Assembly (NCBI GenBank): GCA_002307235.1
Contig: DBTV01000011.1
Location: forward strand, 532-64,531
DNA from: Acidobacteriaceae bacterium UBA1307
GTDB taxonomy: Bacteria > Acidobacteriota > Terriglobia > Terriglobales > Acidobacteriaceae
Direction of reading: 5' to 3'
Length of the DNA stretch: 64,000 nucleotides
The translations under genes and the position numbers were made by a program. Shown one piece after another: positions 1-8,021 of the stretch (its first letter is position 1; each line of letters starts with the position of its first letter). The notes beneath the pieces were generated by a model, which was not told the DNA's origin, did no database searches, and worked only from the letters and a program-made list of their open reading frames with translations.

Positions 1-572
1 TAGGCGATGCCGCCGCCGGAGCCGCCGAGGGTGAAGCTGGGGCGGATCAGCACGGGGAAGCCGAGCTTGGCGGCGAAGTCCATGCCGTCGCGGAGATTGT
101 TGACGAGGGCCGACTTCGAGACTTCGAGGCCGATGCGCTGCATGGCGTCCTTGAACAGGAGCCGGTCCTCGGCCTTCTTGATGGCTTCGAGCTTGGCGCC
201 GATCAGCTCGACGTTGTACTTGTCGAGAATGCCGGCATCGGCCAGATCGACGGCGAGATTGAGGGCCGTCTGTCCGCCGACGGTCGGCAGCAGGGCGAAC
301 TTGCCCGCGCCGTCGGTGAGCATCTCCGACTCGATGCGGATGATCTCTTCGACGTAGCCGACGGTGAGCGGCTCGACGTAGGTGCGGTCGGCGAGGTCGG
401 GATCGGTCATGATGGTGGCCGGGTTTGAATTCACCAGCACCACCTCGTAGCCCTCCTGCTTGAGAGCCTTGCAGGCCTGTGTGCCGGAGTAGTCGAACTC
501 GGCGGACTGACCGATGACGATCGGCCCCGAGCCGATCACAAGAATCTTCTGAATGTCATTTCTGCGTGGCAT
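1..572 (-). CDS. carB: Carbamoyl-phosphate synthase large subunit (N-terminal part, cut by window edge)
   Basis: CarB makes carbamoyl phosphate from bicarbonate, ammonia (channelled from CarA) and 2 ATP, feeding arginine and pyrimidine synthesis in the cytoplasm. Only the first ~190 residues are inside the window; the gene continues past base 1. The ATG at 572 opens MPRRNDIQKILVIGSGPIVI, followed by the EFDYSGTQACKAL and NSNPATIMTDP signatures of the pre-ATP-grasp domain and the start of the first ATP-grasp fold (IRPSFTLGGSGGG near residue 178). Similarity to the family is collinear and uninterrupted. It lies downstream of carA on the same strand, but a RAYT gene, REP palindromes and a terminator separate them, so it may need its own promoter. 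Identity is secure; the C-terminal two thirds cannot be judged. Confidence 0.95.
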   Translation of the reverse strand, partial: MPRRNDIQKILVIGSGPIVIGQSAEFDYSGTQACKALKQEGYEVVLVNSNPATIMTDPDLADRTYVEPLTVGYVEEIIRIESEMLTDGAGKFALLPTVGGQTALNLAVDLADAGILDKYNVELIGAKLEAIKKAEDRLLFKDAMQRIGLEVSKSALVNNLRDGMDFAAKLGFPVLIRPSFTLGGSGGGIA

Positions 573-593
573 GTTTTTTCTTCTCGACCTTTT

Positions 594-1226
594 TTACTGT
601 GGCGGACAAAACTTAGAGGGCATCTTTGCGCCTTCAAACCGTGGCCGGGTGCTAGCCCCGCCGTCGACCGGTGGAAGGGTGCTAGCCCCGCCGTCGACCG
701 GTGGAAGGGTGCGGGCTTCAGAGTGAAGGGTACGGGCTTCAGCCCGTACATCCTCCGACGGGTTAAGAACGAGGGGCTTCAGCCCCTGAGGGAACGCGGG
801 TTCCGGAAAGTCGATGTACGCGTACGGAGCGGAACTCTCAGCCAGCTTCGCTTCGAGCGGATTGCTGCGGATGTAGCCTAGATGCCGGTTCCAATCCTGT
901 TCATCGCGAATGCGGTGGTCGGTGAAGCCGGGTTGCCAGATCTCGCCGCGCCACTCAAATTCCTTGCGCGCGTGAAAGCTGAATCCACCCTTGATCAACT
1001 GGACGGCCTTCTCCACCGATTCCGAAGGAGTCAGAAGCAGATGAAGATGATCGGGCATGACGACGAAGGCGTGGAGCCGATAGCTCGTTTTGCTGTAATG
1101 CCGGATCGTTTCCATGATGCGTTGCGCCCAGCGATCATGCCGGAAGAAGGGCTTGCGGCCAGAGGTTTGCGTGGAAATGAAGTAGGCCGCGCGTGCATGC
1201 TGCAATGTTTCTCGCGTAGGTCGCAT
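594..1226 (-). CDS. REP-associated tyrosine transposase (RAYT, Y1/HUH family)
   Basis: A 210-residue single-domain HUH transposase of the IS200-like Y1 fold. The metal-binding HUH pair is H60-L-H62 in MPDHLHLLLTP, and the likely nucleophile is Y118 in LGYIRSNPLEAKL. RAYTs are known to nick REP palindromes and are usually single-copy, domesticated genes. Here the gene lies between palindromes with identical GTACGGGCT/AGCCCGTAC stems (730-749 and 1276-1295). Residues ~146-200 are encoded by the downstream repeats themselves, including a duplicated TLPPVDGGAS segment (residues 173-192) from a 30-bp tandem repeat, so the catalytic protein may effectively end near residue 145 with a repeat-derived tail. 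The ATG at 1226 opens MRPTRETLQHARAAYF. It separates carA from carB. The family call is firm; mobility is inferred. Confidence 0.88.
   Translation of the reverse strand: MRPTRETLQHARAAYFISTQTSGRKPFFRHDRWAQRIMETIRHYSKTSYRLHAFVVMPDHLHLLLTPSESVEKAVQLIKGGFSFHARKEFEWRGEIWQPGFTDHRIRDEQDWNRHLGYIRSNPLEAKLAESSAPYAYIDFPEPAFPQGLKPLVLNPSEDVRAEARTLHSEARTLPPVDGGASTLPPVDGGASTRPRFEGAKMPSKFCPPQ
647..706. repeat. Two tandem copies of a 30-bp repeat
   Basis: Identical 30-bp units at 647-676 and 677-706, each starting GGGTGCTAGCCCCGCC and ending GGTGGAA. A partial third start follows at 707. They lie inside the 3' end of the RAYT reading frame and duplicate ten residues of its tail without shifting the frame. 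Confidence 0.9.
730..787. repeat. REP-like palindrome pair, downstream side of the RAYT
   Basis: Two palindromes: GTACGGGCT-tc-AGCCCGTAC at 730-749 and AGGGGCT-tc-AGCCCCT at 772-787. The first has the same 9-bp stem as the palindrome at 1276-1295 on the other side of the RAYT, with loop tc instead of aa. The second shares the GGGCTtcAGCCC core found at 9.37 kb and 59.98 kb. Confidence 0.85.
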
Positions 1227-1236
1227 CCTATTCCCT

Positions 1237-1295
1237 CGGGGGCTGAAGCCCCGGTTTCTTCTGACTGATTTTGCTGTACGGGCTAAAGCCCGTAC
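1237..1295. repeat. REP-like palindrome pair, upstream side of the RAYT
   Basis: GGGGCT-ga-AGCCCC within 1237-1253 and GTACGGGCT-aa-AGCCCGTAC at 1276-1295, just before the RAYT start codon. The second stem is identical to that at 730-749, so the transposase gene is bracketed by matching hairpins, the arrangement expected of a RAYT substrate. Confidence 0.85.
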
Positions 1296-1324
1296 CCTTC
1301 CTTCCCTGCCAAAACCTTTTACCC

Positions 1325-1352
1325 AAAAAACAGCGGAGCCTAGGCCCCGCTG
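1325..1352 (-). terminator. Rho-independent terminator of carA
   Basis: Read on the minus strand, CAGCGGGGCC-ta-GGCTCCGCTG (one mismatch) at 1352-1331 is followed directly by six T (1330-1325). It lies 38 bp past the carA stop. It would end the carA transcript before the RAYT and carB. Confidence 0.75.
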
Positions 1353-1389
1353 GTCTCTCAGTGCAACAAACTTTGTGTCAGGTGCAACG

Positions 1390-2556
1390 TCATCCCTGCC
1401 ACTCCTCCATGAGCTTGCGGAAGTCGTGGAACAGGTAGTTGGAGTCGTGCGGCCCGGGTGCGGCTTCGGGGTGGTACTGCACGCTGAACAGCGGCAGCGA
1501 TTTGTGACGCAGACCTTCGAGCGTATTGTCGTTCAGGTCAATGTGCGTCAGCTCCACCTCGCTGGTGTTGATCGAGTCCGGATCGACGGCGAAGTTATGG
1601 TTGTGCGCGGTGATCTCCACCTTGCCGGTACGATTGTTGCGGACCGGGTGGTTGCCACCGTGATGGCCAAACTTCAGCTTGTAGGTGCGGCCGCCGAGGG
1701 CAAGGCCCGTCAACTGGTGACCGAGGCAGATGCCAAAGACCGGCACGCGGCCGAGAATCTGCTTGATTGCCTTGACAGCATACTCGACCGGCTCCGGATC
1801 GCCCGGGCCATTCGACAAGAAGACGCCATCGGGCTTCAGGGCCAGAACATCTTCAGCGCGCGTTTCCGCGGGAACCACCGTCACGCGGCAGCCCTCGCGG
1901 ACCAGCATGCGCAGAATGTTCCGCTTGATGCCGAAGTCATAGGCAACCACGTGCATCTGCTTGCGCCCGGTCAGGTCAAAGCCCGGAGCCAGCAGCGTGT
2001 CGCCGGTCTCGTTCAGCGCTTCGTGCTCGTCAAAGGTGTAGATCGACTTGGTGCTGACGACCTTGGCCAGATCGGTTCCGTCCATTTTGCGAATGTTGCG
2101 CGCCTTCTGGATGAGAACCTCTGCATTGGTTTCAAGCGTCGAAATCACGCCGCGCATCACCCCGTAGGTGCGCAAGTGGCGGACAAGGGCGCGGGTGTCA
2201 ATGTCGGCAAGCACGGGAACCTTGTACCGTTCCATGTACTCGTCGGTGACCTGCTCCGAGCGCCAGTTCGAGCTGATGGGCGAGAACTCACGGACGATCA
2301 AGCCCTCGATATAAGGCTTGGCCGACTCGTTGTCTGCCTGATTGGTGCCGTAATTTCCGATTTGGGGATTGGTGAGAACGACGATTTGGCCGGTATAGGA
2401 AGGGTCCGTTGCGATTTCCTGATAACCGGTAAGGGAGGTATTAAAAACGACCTCACCCTGGCATTCGCCGGGGTGCCCATAACCGTGGCCGCGAAAGATG
2501 CGCCCGTCTTCGAGCGCTAAAAGTGCCTGCATCGCCTCTCCGAGGTATAGATTCAT
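1390..2556 (-). CDS. carA: Carbamoyl-phosphate synthase small subunit
   Basis: CarA is the glutaminase subunit that hydrolyses glutamine and passes ammonia to CarB. The 388-residue protein has the N-terminal CPSase small-chain domain (to ~190) and a class I amidotransferase domain with C277 in FGICLGHQ and the H362/E364 partners in VQYHPEA. Length is normal for the family. The ATG at 2556 (MNLYLGEAMQALL) is used here; M9 (2532) is an alternative because many CarA proteins begin near QALLALEDG. carB follows on the same strand 817 bp after the carA stop, an unusual gap filled by a RAYT and REP palindromes, with a terminator right behind carA. Function is certain. Confidence 0.97.
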   Translation of the reverse strand: MNLYLGEAMQALLALEDGRIFRGHGYGHPGECQGEVVFNTSLTGYQEIATDPSYTGQIVVLTNPQIGNYGTNQADNESAKPYIEGLIVREFSPISSNWRSEQVTDEYMERYKVPVLADIDTRALVRHLRTYGVMRGVISTLETNAEVLIQKARNIRKMDGTDLAKVVSTKSIYTFDEHEALNETGDTLLAPGFDLTGRKQMHVVAYDFGIKRNILRMLVREGCRVTVVPAETRAEDVLALKPDGVFLSNGPGDPEPVEYAVKAIKQILGRVPVFGICLGHQLTGLALGGRTYKLKFGHHGGNHPVRNNRTGKVEITAHNHNFAVDPDSINTSEVELTHIDLNDNTLEGLRHKSLPLFSVQYHPEAAPGPHDSNYLFHDFRKLMEEWQG

Positions 2557-2692
2557 TTAATTATAGCAACTGAAAGAAGGTTTTCCCAGCATGTGTGAGA
2601 CACGGACGATCCACGGAAGCCCTGATGCGCGGAATCGCCAGTAAACACGCTGCATTCATGGCATAAGAAAATTTTTATGCAGGGGGCGGCGT

Positions 2693-2811
2693 ACTTCGAG
2701 TGTGGCGAAAAAGCCACAGTGGGCGGGCGGAGTCCGGAGAAGAAATGCCCGCGCCTGAAGGCGGGATTTTCCCTCGCCTGCTTCAGGGGCATGAATGCCC
2801 CTGCTCCCTCC
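2693..2811. repeat. REP-like palindromes between carA and lepB
   Basis: Three hairpins: TGTGGC/GCCACA (2701-2718), CCCGC...GCGGG around 2748-2765, and CAGGGGCAT-ga-ATGCCCCTG (2784-2803) followed by CTCCCTCC to 2811. The last matches copies at 27290-27317 and, inverted, at 20117-20144. The 270-bp carA-lepB gap (2557-2826) holds no gene; carA promoter elements must lie in its first ~130 bp. Confidence 0.8.
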
Positions 2812-2826
2812 ACGATGTGGCTTTCT

Positions 2827-3420
2827 CTAGTGCACCATGCCGGCGTCGCGGGCGGGCCAGTAGACGAAGGAGGCCTTGCCGTAGATCAGGGAGCGGTCGA
2901 CCATGCCGAACTCGCGGCTGTCGGAGGAGATGGAGCGGTGGTCGCCGAGCATGAAGAAGCTGTGCTCGGGAATGACGGTCTCCGGGTAGGAACGCAGGTC
3001 GCGGTATTCCTCGGGCACGTAGCTTTCGTCGATCTTGGTGCCGTTGACCCAGACCTCGCCCTGGTCGATGCGCAGTCGGTCGCCGGGCAGGGCGATGACG
3101 CGCTTGATGTAACTTTTTTCCGGGTCGCGCGGATAGTGGAAGACCACCACGTCGCCACGCTCGATGGCCGTAAAGCGATAGACGAATTTGTTGATGAACA
3201 GACGGTCGCTGTCTTCAAGCCGGGGCAACATGCTGGTGCCTTCGACGCGCACCGGCTGATAGAGAAAGGTGATGATCAGGATCGAGGCTGCGGCGGAGAT
3301 GAGCAGGTCGCGCAGCCAGAGCGCAACGCCGCTTTCCTGCGATGCGGCAGCGGGCTCTTGCCCTGCTTCGGGTTCTGGGTCGGCATTGTCGGGCGTCGAG
3401 GACTCGGGGACCGTGTGCAT
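2827..3420 (-). CDS. lepB: Signal peptidase I
   Basis: Type I leader peptidase, which removes Sec/TAT signal peptides on the outer face of the inner membrane. The 197-residue protein has an acidic cytoplasmic N-terminus (1-30), one membrane segment (~36-54) and an S26 catalytic domain: nucleophile S63 in EGTSMLP, general base K106 in SYIKRVIALPGD, and the late box GDHRSISSDSREFG, where the usual GDNRxNSxDSR has H and S substitutions. The ATG at 3420 is preceded by GAAAGGGAA. It is divergent from the hydrolase at 3541, sharing a 120-bp promoter region. Family assignment is secure. Confidence 0.95.
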   Translation of the reverse strand: MHTVPESSTPDNADPEPEAGQEPAAASQESGVALWLRDLLISAAASILIITFLYQPVRVEGTSMLPRLEDSDRLFINKFVYRFTAIERGDVVVFHYPRDPEKSYIKRVIALPGDRLRIDQGEVWVNGTKIDESYVPEEYRDLRSYPETVIPEHSFFMLGDHRSISSDSREFGMVDRSLIYGKASFVYWPARDAGMVH

Positions 3421-3540
3421 TTCCCTTTCAGCTTACAAGAGTCGAAAAGGAACTGTCCTGATCTGCGAGAAGTTTTTCTTCGAGACCTGTTCAAAACTCC
3501 CTGCGCCATGCGGCCCGCTGCGCGTTAGGATAAAACCACG

Positions 3541-4647
3541 ATGACTGCAGACCTGGCTCCCAACGCGTCTCCGCGCTTTGCCGAAGCTCGCTCCGTGCTC
3601 GACGAGGCCATTGCCGGGCATGTGTTTCCCGGCTGCGCCTTTGGGGTTTGGGCCGAGGGCCGGGTGCAGACGATCGAGGCGCGGGGCCGGTTTACCTATG
3701 ACGGGAACGCGTCCGCAGTAGCCCCGGAGACGATCTTCGATTTGGCCAGCGTCTCGAAGGTGGTGGCGACGACGGCGGCAGCGATGCTGCTTTTTCAGCG
3801 CGGTCTTCTGGAACTGGATCTGCCGGTCGGCGAGCTGCTGCCGGGCTTTGTGATTGGCCGCGCACCGGGCTCGCCTGCACGACGCGTGACGCTGCGCCAC
3901 TTGCTTGCGCATAACTCCGGCCTGCCCGGTTACGTGGAGTTTTTTCGCACGGAGCGCTCGCCCGCGCAACTGCTGCGCGCCTGCCTCGCGCTCGAGTTCG
4001 AGGCCGAGCCCGCGGCGCGTTACGAGTATTCGGACCCCGGCTTTATTCTGCTCGGCAAGGCGCTGGAGGTACTGCTCGGCGAGCCGCTCGATCGCTTTGT
4101 GGGGCGCGCGATCTTTGCGCCGCTCGGCATGAGTGCGACCGGCTACTGCCCTGCCCCGCAGGAACGCGAAAAGATTCCGCCGACGGAAGAGGATAAAAAC
4201 TTCCGTGGCCGCCGGATTCAGGGCGAGGTGCAGGATGAGAACGCCTGGGTTCTGGGCGGGGTCGCCGGGCACGCCGGAGTCTTTTCGAACGTGGGCGATC
4301 TGCTGTGCTTTTCGGCGGAGATTCTGGAGGCGGTGTCGCCGCTTGGCGCGCCACGGGTGTTTCACAAGGCCACGGTGGAGCAGTTCGCCACGCGGCAGGG
4401 GCCCGAGGGAAGTTCGCGTGCGCTGGGCTGGGATACGCCGTCGGCGCCGTCCTCGTCGGGCAGCGATTTTTCGCCGCATTCGGTCGGGCATTTGGGCTAC
4501 AGCGGCTGCTCTTTGTGGATTGATCTTGATGCAGCCATAAGCGTGGTGCTGCTGACCAACCGTACGTGGCCGGACCGCTCGACCCAACAAATCAAAGATC
4601 TTCGGCCGGCTTTCCACAATGCCGTCCGGCGGGCCTTGCCAAGGTAG
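3541..4647 (+). CDS. Serine hydrolase, beta-lactamase class C / penicillin-binding fold
   Basis: A 368-residue beta-lactamase-family hydrolase. It carries the S70-x-x-K73 motif (LASVSKVVATT), a Y163-S-D motif in YEYSDPGFILLG in place of the classic YxN, and HLGYSGCS near the C-terminus at the position of the KTG/HxG box. LRHLLAHNSGLPGY is typical of the esterase/D-aminopeptidase branch. No signal peptide is seen, so a cytoplasmic role is likely. The ATG at 3541 follows the lepB promoter region. murQ starts 99 bp downstream, and this pairing suggests a part in muropeptide turnover, for example on peptide or lactyl side chains; that role is inference. True beta-lactamase activity is less likely given the missing signal peptide. 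Confidence 0.8.
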   Translation: MTADLAPNASPRFAEARSVLDEAIAGHVFPGCAFGVWAEGRVQTIEARGRFTYDGNASAVAPETIFDLASVSKVVATTAAAMLLFQRGLLELDLPVGELLPGFVIGRAPGSPARRVTLRHLLAHNSGLPGYVEFFRTERSPAQLLRACLALEFEAEPAARYEYSDPGFILLGKALEVLLGEPLDRFVGRAIFAPLGMSATGYCPAPQEREKIPPTEEDKNFRGRRIQGEVQDENAWVLGGVAGHAGVFSNVGDLLCFSAEILEAVSPLGAPRVFHKATVEQFATRQGPEGSSRALGWDTPSAPSSSGSDFSPHSVGHLGYSGCSLWIDLDAAISVVLLTNRTWPDRSTQQIKDLRPAFHNAVRRALPR

Positions 4648-4666
4648 CCTTTCGGCCGGGTACAAT
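4636..4666 (+). promoter_or_regulatory. Possible sigma-70 promoter for murQ
   Basis: TTGCCA at 4636-4641 and TACAAT at 4661-4666 with 19-bp spacing, 81 bp before the murQ start. The -35 overlaps the end of the hydrolase gene. The spacing is long, so the call is weak. Confidence 0.3.
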
Positions 4667-4746
4667 ATTTGTCGACACCATCAAAGACAGAAAAAACTCT
4701 GTATTGCCCGTTTTACAGATACAATCAGAGGCTGGGGACAGACGCG

Positions 4747-5724
4747 ATGCTGAACAGCTCGATGATGCCGGAGACGGTTGGCGCCCAACGTAGAGACACC
4801 AAGATTGACCAAACCGCTCTGCTTCAGGAATTGATGACGGAAGGCCACAATGAGGCCTCCCTAGGGTTGGATACGAAGTCCGCGCTGGAGATTGCGCGCA
4901 TCATCAATCATGAGGATGCGAAGATCGCAGCGGCGGTCAAGAAGGCGATTCCCGAGATCGCGCAGGTCATCGATCTGGTGGCGCGCAACCTTCGGGACGG
5001 TGGCCGGCTGATCTATGTCGGAGCCGGTTCGAGCGGGCGCATCGCTGCGCTGGACTCGACCGAATGCCCACCCACGTATTCAACGATTCCCGGCCAGGTG
5101 CAGTACATCATTGCCGGTGGACCCAAGGCTCTGGCTTCGGCCGTGGAGGTCAACGAGGACTCCGAAGAGCTTGGGCAGCGGGATATTGCCCGTCGTCGGC
5201 CAACCCGCAAGGATGTGGTGATCGGTGTTTCGGCCTCGGGCCGCACGCCGTACGTGGTGGCTGCCACGGCCTATGCCCGCGCCCGCGGAGCCAAGACCGC
5301 CGCGGTGACCTGCAATCTGGACACGCCGCTGATTGCCGCCGCCGACATTGCGATCATCGCCGAGGTTGGTCCCGAGGTGATTGCCGGTTCGACCCGGATG
5401 AAGGGTGGCACCGCGCAGAAGATGATCCTGAACATGATCACCACCGGCGCGCTGACCCGCATGGGCTACGTCTACGACAACCTGATGGTGAATCTGCACA
5501 TGCAGAATACCAAGCTGGTCGAGCGCGGCATCCGCATTCTGATGACGGCCTGCGGCATCGACCGCCAGACCGCCGTCGACACCATCAAGAGCGCCGGTCG
5601 CAGCGTGCCGGTGGCGCTGGTCATGCTTAAGGCCAAGGTGGAAAAGCCCGAGGCGGTGCGCCGTCTGGCTCACGCCGATGGCAACGTCCGGCTGGCCGTT
5701 GAAGACAGCGGCACGGGACTGTAG
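4747..5724 (+). CDS. murQ: N-acetylmuramic acid 6-phosphate etherase
   Basis: MurQ cleaves the lactyl ether of MurNAc-6-phosphate to GlcNAc-6-phosphate and D-lactate in cytoplasmic peptidoglycan recycling. The SIS domain is clear: GGRLIYVGAGSSGRIAALDSTECPPTY, then VIGVSASGRTPYV, and the diagnostic EVIAGSTRMKGGTAQKMILN. The open frame extends upstream to 4669, but the family is ~300 residues long and the N-terminal extension looks non-coding, so I place the start at the ATG at 4747 (325 residues); ATGs at 4762 and 4765 are alternatives. AnmK, which makes its substrate, is encoded at 35.2 kb with NagZ, so the pathway is complete though split. Function is secure. Confidence 0.95.
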   Translation: MLNSSMMPETVGAQRRDTKIDQTALLQELMTEGHNEASLGLDTKSALEIARIINHEDAKIAAAVKKAIPEIAQVIDLVARNLRDGGRLIYVGAGSSGRIAALDSTECPPTYSTIPGQVQYIIAGGPKALASAVEVNEDSEELGQRDIARRRPTRKDVVIGVSASGRTPYVVAATAYARARGAKTAAVTCNLDTPLIAAADIAIIAEVGPEVIAGSTRMKGGTAQKMILNMITTGALTRMGYVYDNLMVNLHMQNTKLVERGIRILMTACGIDRQTAVDTIKSAGRSVPVALVMLKAKVEKPEAVRRLAHADGNVRLAVEDSGTGL

Positions 5725-5786
5725 AAAAGCGAAGTTCCACAAAACACGGCCAGTCATCGCCCGGATTGAGTAGACTAAGGGGCAGG

Positions 5787-8018
5787 ATGACTGGCCATTT
5801 TCGTTTCTCCCTCCGCGCTTTTTTTCTGGCTTCTTCGCTTCTCCCCCTGGCGCCGCTCCACGCGCAGGGCACGCACCTGTGGACGCAATCGAAGATGGAA
5901 GAGTTTGAGAAGGGCACGCCGCGCGGTGTCGCCCTCACGAGCGACGGCCGCATCGTCGCCGCTCCCGGGCTTACCGAAGGGCTGACGACGCCGGCGAGCT
6001 TTGTCTGGGCGGTGGTTGCCGACAAAAGCGGAACGGCGTATCTCGGCACGGGATCGCCGGCCAGCATTCTGCGTCTGGGCACGGAGGCGGGCGCCAAGCC
6101 CGTGACGCTCTTCGCGACGAAGGATGTGAGCGTGCAGAGCCTCGCGCTGGGCCCCGACGGCCAGCTTTATGCCGCGACGCTGCCCTCGGGCAAGGTCTTT
6201 CGGATTGATCCGGCGGCGCGCGAACCTTTCGACGAGAGCAAGGCCACGGTCGTCTTTGATCCGGCCAAGCTGCCCGAGGACAAAGAGAAGAAGGACAAGA
6301 AAGAGGCGCACTACGTCTGGGCGATGAGCTTTGACGCCAAGGGGCGGCTCTACTTGGCGACGGGTGGCCCGGCGGGCGTTTATCGCATCGACGTGACCAG
6401 GCCGAACGCGCAACCGGAGCCGTTTTTCCTGAGCGATGAGGCGCATATCCGCTCGCTGGCCTGGGAGGCGAATGGCAACCTGATTGCGGGCAGCGATGGC
6501 TCGGGGCTGGTCTATCGCATTGATCCGTCGGGCAAGGGTACGGTGCTTTTTGCCGCGCCGCGCCGCGAGGTGACGGCCGTCGCCGTCGACGCGCAGGGCG
6601 TGATTTATGCCGCCTGCGTGGGCGAAAAAGGCCGCAGTCCATTGCCGCCGCTGCCCGTGCAGGGGGCCGTCGCCACCGGAGCCATGAGTCTGTTGCCGCT
6701 GGTGCCGCCGCGCTCACTGCAGGCCGTGAACCCCAGCACGTCACTGCCCGAGGGTAGTGAGATCTACGCGCTCGCCGACAATCAGGCGCCGCGCAAACTC
6801 TGGTCCGCGAAGGATGAGATCGTCTACGCGCTCACGCGTCGCGCCGATGGACTGCTGGCGCTGACCGGCAATCGCGGCCACATTCTGCGCATTGGCTCGG
6901 ACGGCAGCTTTGCCGACCTGGCGCATCTCGACGCGCAGCAGGGGCTCGCCTGGGCGGCGACCGCGAAGGGCGATCTGCTGATCGGCACCGGCAATCCCGG
7001 CAAGCTCTTTACGCTGGGCGCGACCGCGGAGCACGAATATGCAAGCACGGTGCTCGACGCTGGTGCGCTGGCCCGCTTTGGCCAGATCGAGGTGGAACCC
7101 GGCGCGAGCGGTTACAAGCTCTGGACCCGCTCGGGCAACGTGGAACAGCCGGTGCGCGGCTGGAGCGAGTGGAAGCCTGTGGTGGACGGCGCGGCTGCTT
7201 CGCCCGCCGGACGCTACTTCCAGTGGAAGGCCACACTCGATGCGAACGGCGCGCTGGGAGCGGTGGGCGTGAACTTTTTGGCCGTGAACGCGGCGCCGGT
7301 CATCGACGATCTGGTGGTAGTGCCCGGTGCGCGATTGAATGTCGAGGGCAACGCGGGGGGCGCGGCGCAGACCGTCAACATCGCCTTCAGCGCGCTCGCG
7401 CAGAGCTTTGCGATTCCCAATGAAAACGCGGGCGGAGCGCCGCTGGCCGCGGCCAAGGACCGCACCGCAGTAACGGCCCGCTGGGCCGCGCATGACGCGA
7501 ACGGCGACCGGCTCAACTATGCGCTCTATCTGCGTGGCGACGGCGAAAGCGTTTGGCGACTGCTGCGCGATAAGCTCACCGGCCACGCCTACAGCTTCGA
7601 CGCCACGCGGATTCCCGATGGCGGCTATCAACTGAAGGTCGTCGCCAGCGACGCGCCTTCGCACACGCCTGGCGAGGCGCTCACGGCGGAAAAAATCAGC
7701 GCGCGGTTCGTGGTTGATACCACACCGCCGGTGGTCTCCGCGCTCCATGCCAGCCGCAAGGGCAACGCGCTGGCCATAGCCTTTGTGGCCGAGGACGCGA
7801 CCCTGCCGCTGGCGCGCGCCGAGCTCTCGCTCGACGGCGGCGCGTGGCAGACCATCGAGCCGGAGAGCAAGCTCTTCGACCGTCGCCGTCTCGCTTTTTC
7901 CTTTACGGTTCCGCTTGCGGACGAAAAGAATGTGGAGCACCTGGTGACCGTGCGTGTCTTTGACCGTGACGACAACGTCGGCCTCGCCAAGACCGTGATC
8001 TCCGCGGAGGCCCGGTAG
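5787..8018 (+). CDS. Secreted beta-propeller (WD40/YVTN-like) protein of unknown function
   Basis: About 743 residues. A Sec signal peptide (FRFSLRAFFLASSLLPLAPLHAQ) ends at an AxA-type site near residue 26. Residues ~50-420 contain repeated blades with motifs such as DKSGTAYLGTGSPASILRL, GPDGQLYAATLPSGKVFRID and DAKGRLYLATGGPAGVYRID, as in NHL/YVTN propellers. The C-terminal third is beta-rich and resembles Ig-like domains (SEWKPV, TARWAAHDANGDRLNYALYLRGDG, DTTPPVVSALHASR). The ATG at 5787 follows AAGGGGCAGG at ideal spacing; an upstream ATG at 5766 lacks one. Its stop is 3 bp from the permease start, so the two are co-transcribed, suggesting an envelope function. No enzyme motif is visible. 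Confidence 0.75.
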   Translation: MTGHFRFSLRAFFLASSLLPLAPLHAQGTHLWTQSKMEEFEKGTPRGVALTSDGRIVAAPGLTEGLTTPASFVWAVVADKSGTAYLGTGSPASILRLGTEAGAKPVTLFATKDVSVQSLALGPDGQLYAATLPSGKVFRIDPAAREPFDESKATVVFDPAKLPEDKEKKDKKEAHYVWAMSFDAKGRLYLATGGPAGVYRIDVTRPNAQPEPFFLSDEAHIRSLAWEANGNLIAGSDGSGLVYRIDPSGKGTVLFAAPRREVTAVAVDAQGVIYAACVGEKGRSPLPPLPVQGAVATGAMSLLPLVPPRSLQAVNPSTSLPEGSEIYALADNQAPRKLWSAKDEIVYALTRRADGLLALTGNRGHILRIGSDGSFADLAHLDAQQGLAWAATAKGDLLIGTGNPGKLFTLGATAEHEYASTVLDAGALARFGQIEVEPGASGYKLWTRSGNVEQPVRGWSEWKPVVDGAAASPAGRYFQWKATLDANGALGAVGVNFLAVNAAPVIDDLVVVPGARLNVEGNAGGAAQTVNIAFSALAQSFAIPNENAGGAPLAAAKDRTAVTARWAAHDANGDRLNYALYLRGDGESVWRLLRDKLTGHAYSFDATRIPDGGYQLKVVASDAPSHTPGEALTAEKISARFVVDTTPPVVSALHASRKGNALAIAFVAEDATLPLARAELSLDGGAWQTIEPESKLFDRRRLAFSFTVPLADEKNVEHLVTVRVFDRDDNVGLAKTVISAEAR

Positions 8019-8021
8019 ACC

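Noticed and set aside
640..800. CRISPR array
   Set aside because: The repeats are adjacent without unique spacers (30-bp tandem units) and the remaining palindromes are REP-like; no cas genes are present.
2557..2826. Pyrimidine- or arginine-responsive leader or riboswitch upstream of carA
   Set aside because: The hairpins there belong to the REP family seen elsewhere and show no leader-peptide or aptamer features.
3541..4647. Antibiotic-resistance class C beta-lactamase
   Set aside because: It has no signal peptide, the Tyr motif is YSD rather than YxN, and it is paired with murQ; a metabolic hydrolase is more likely.
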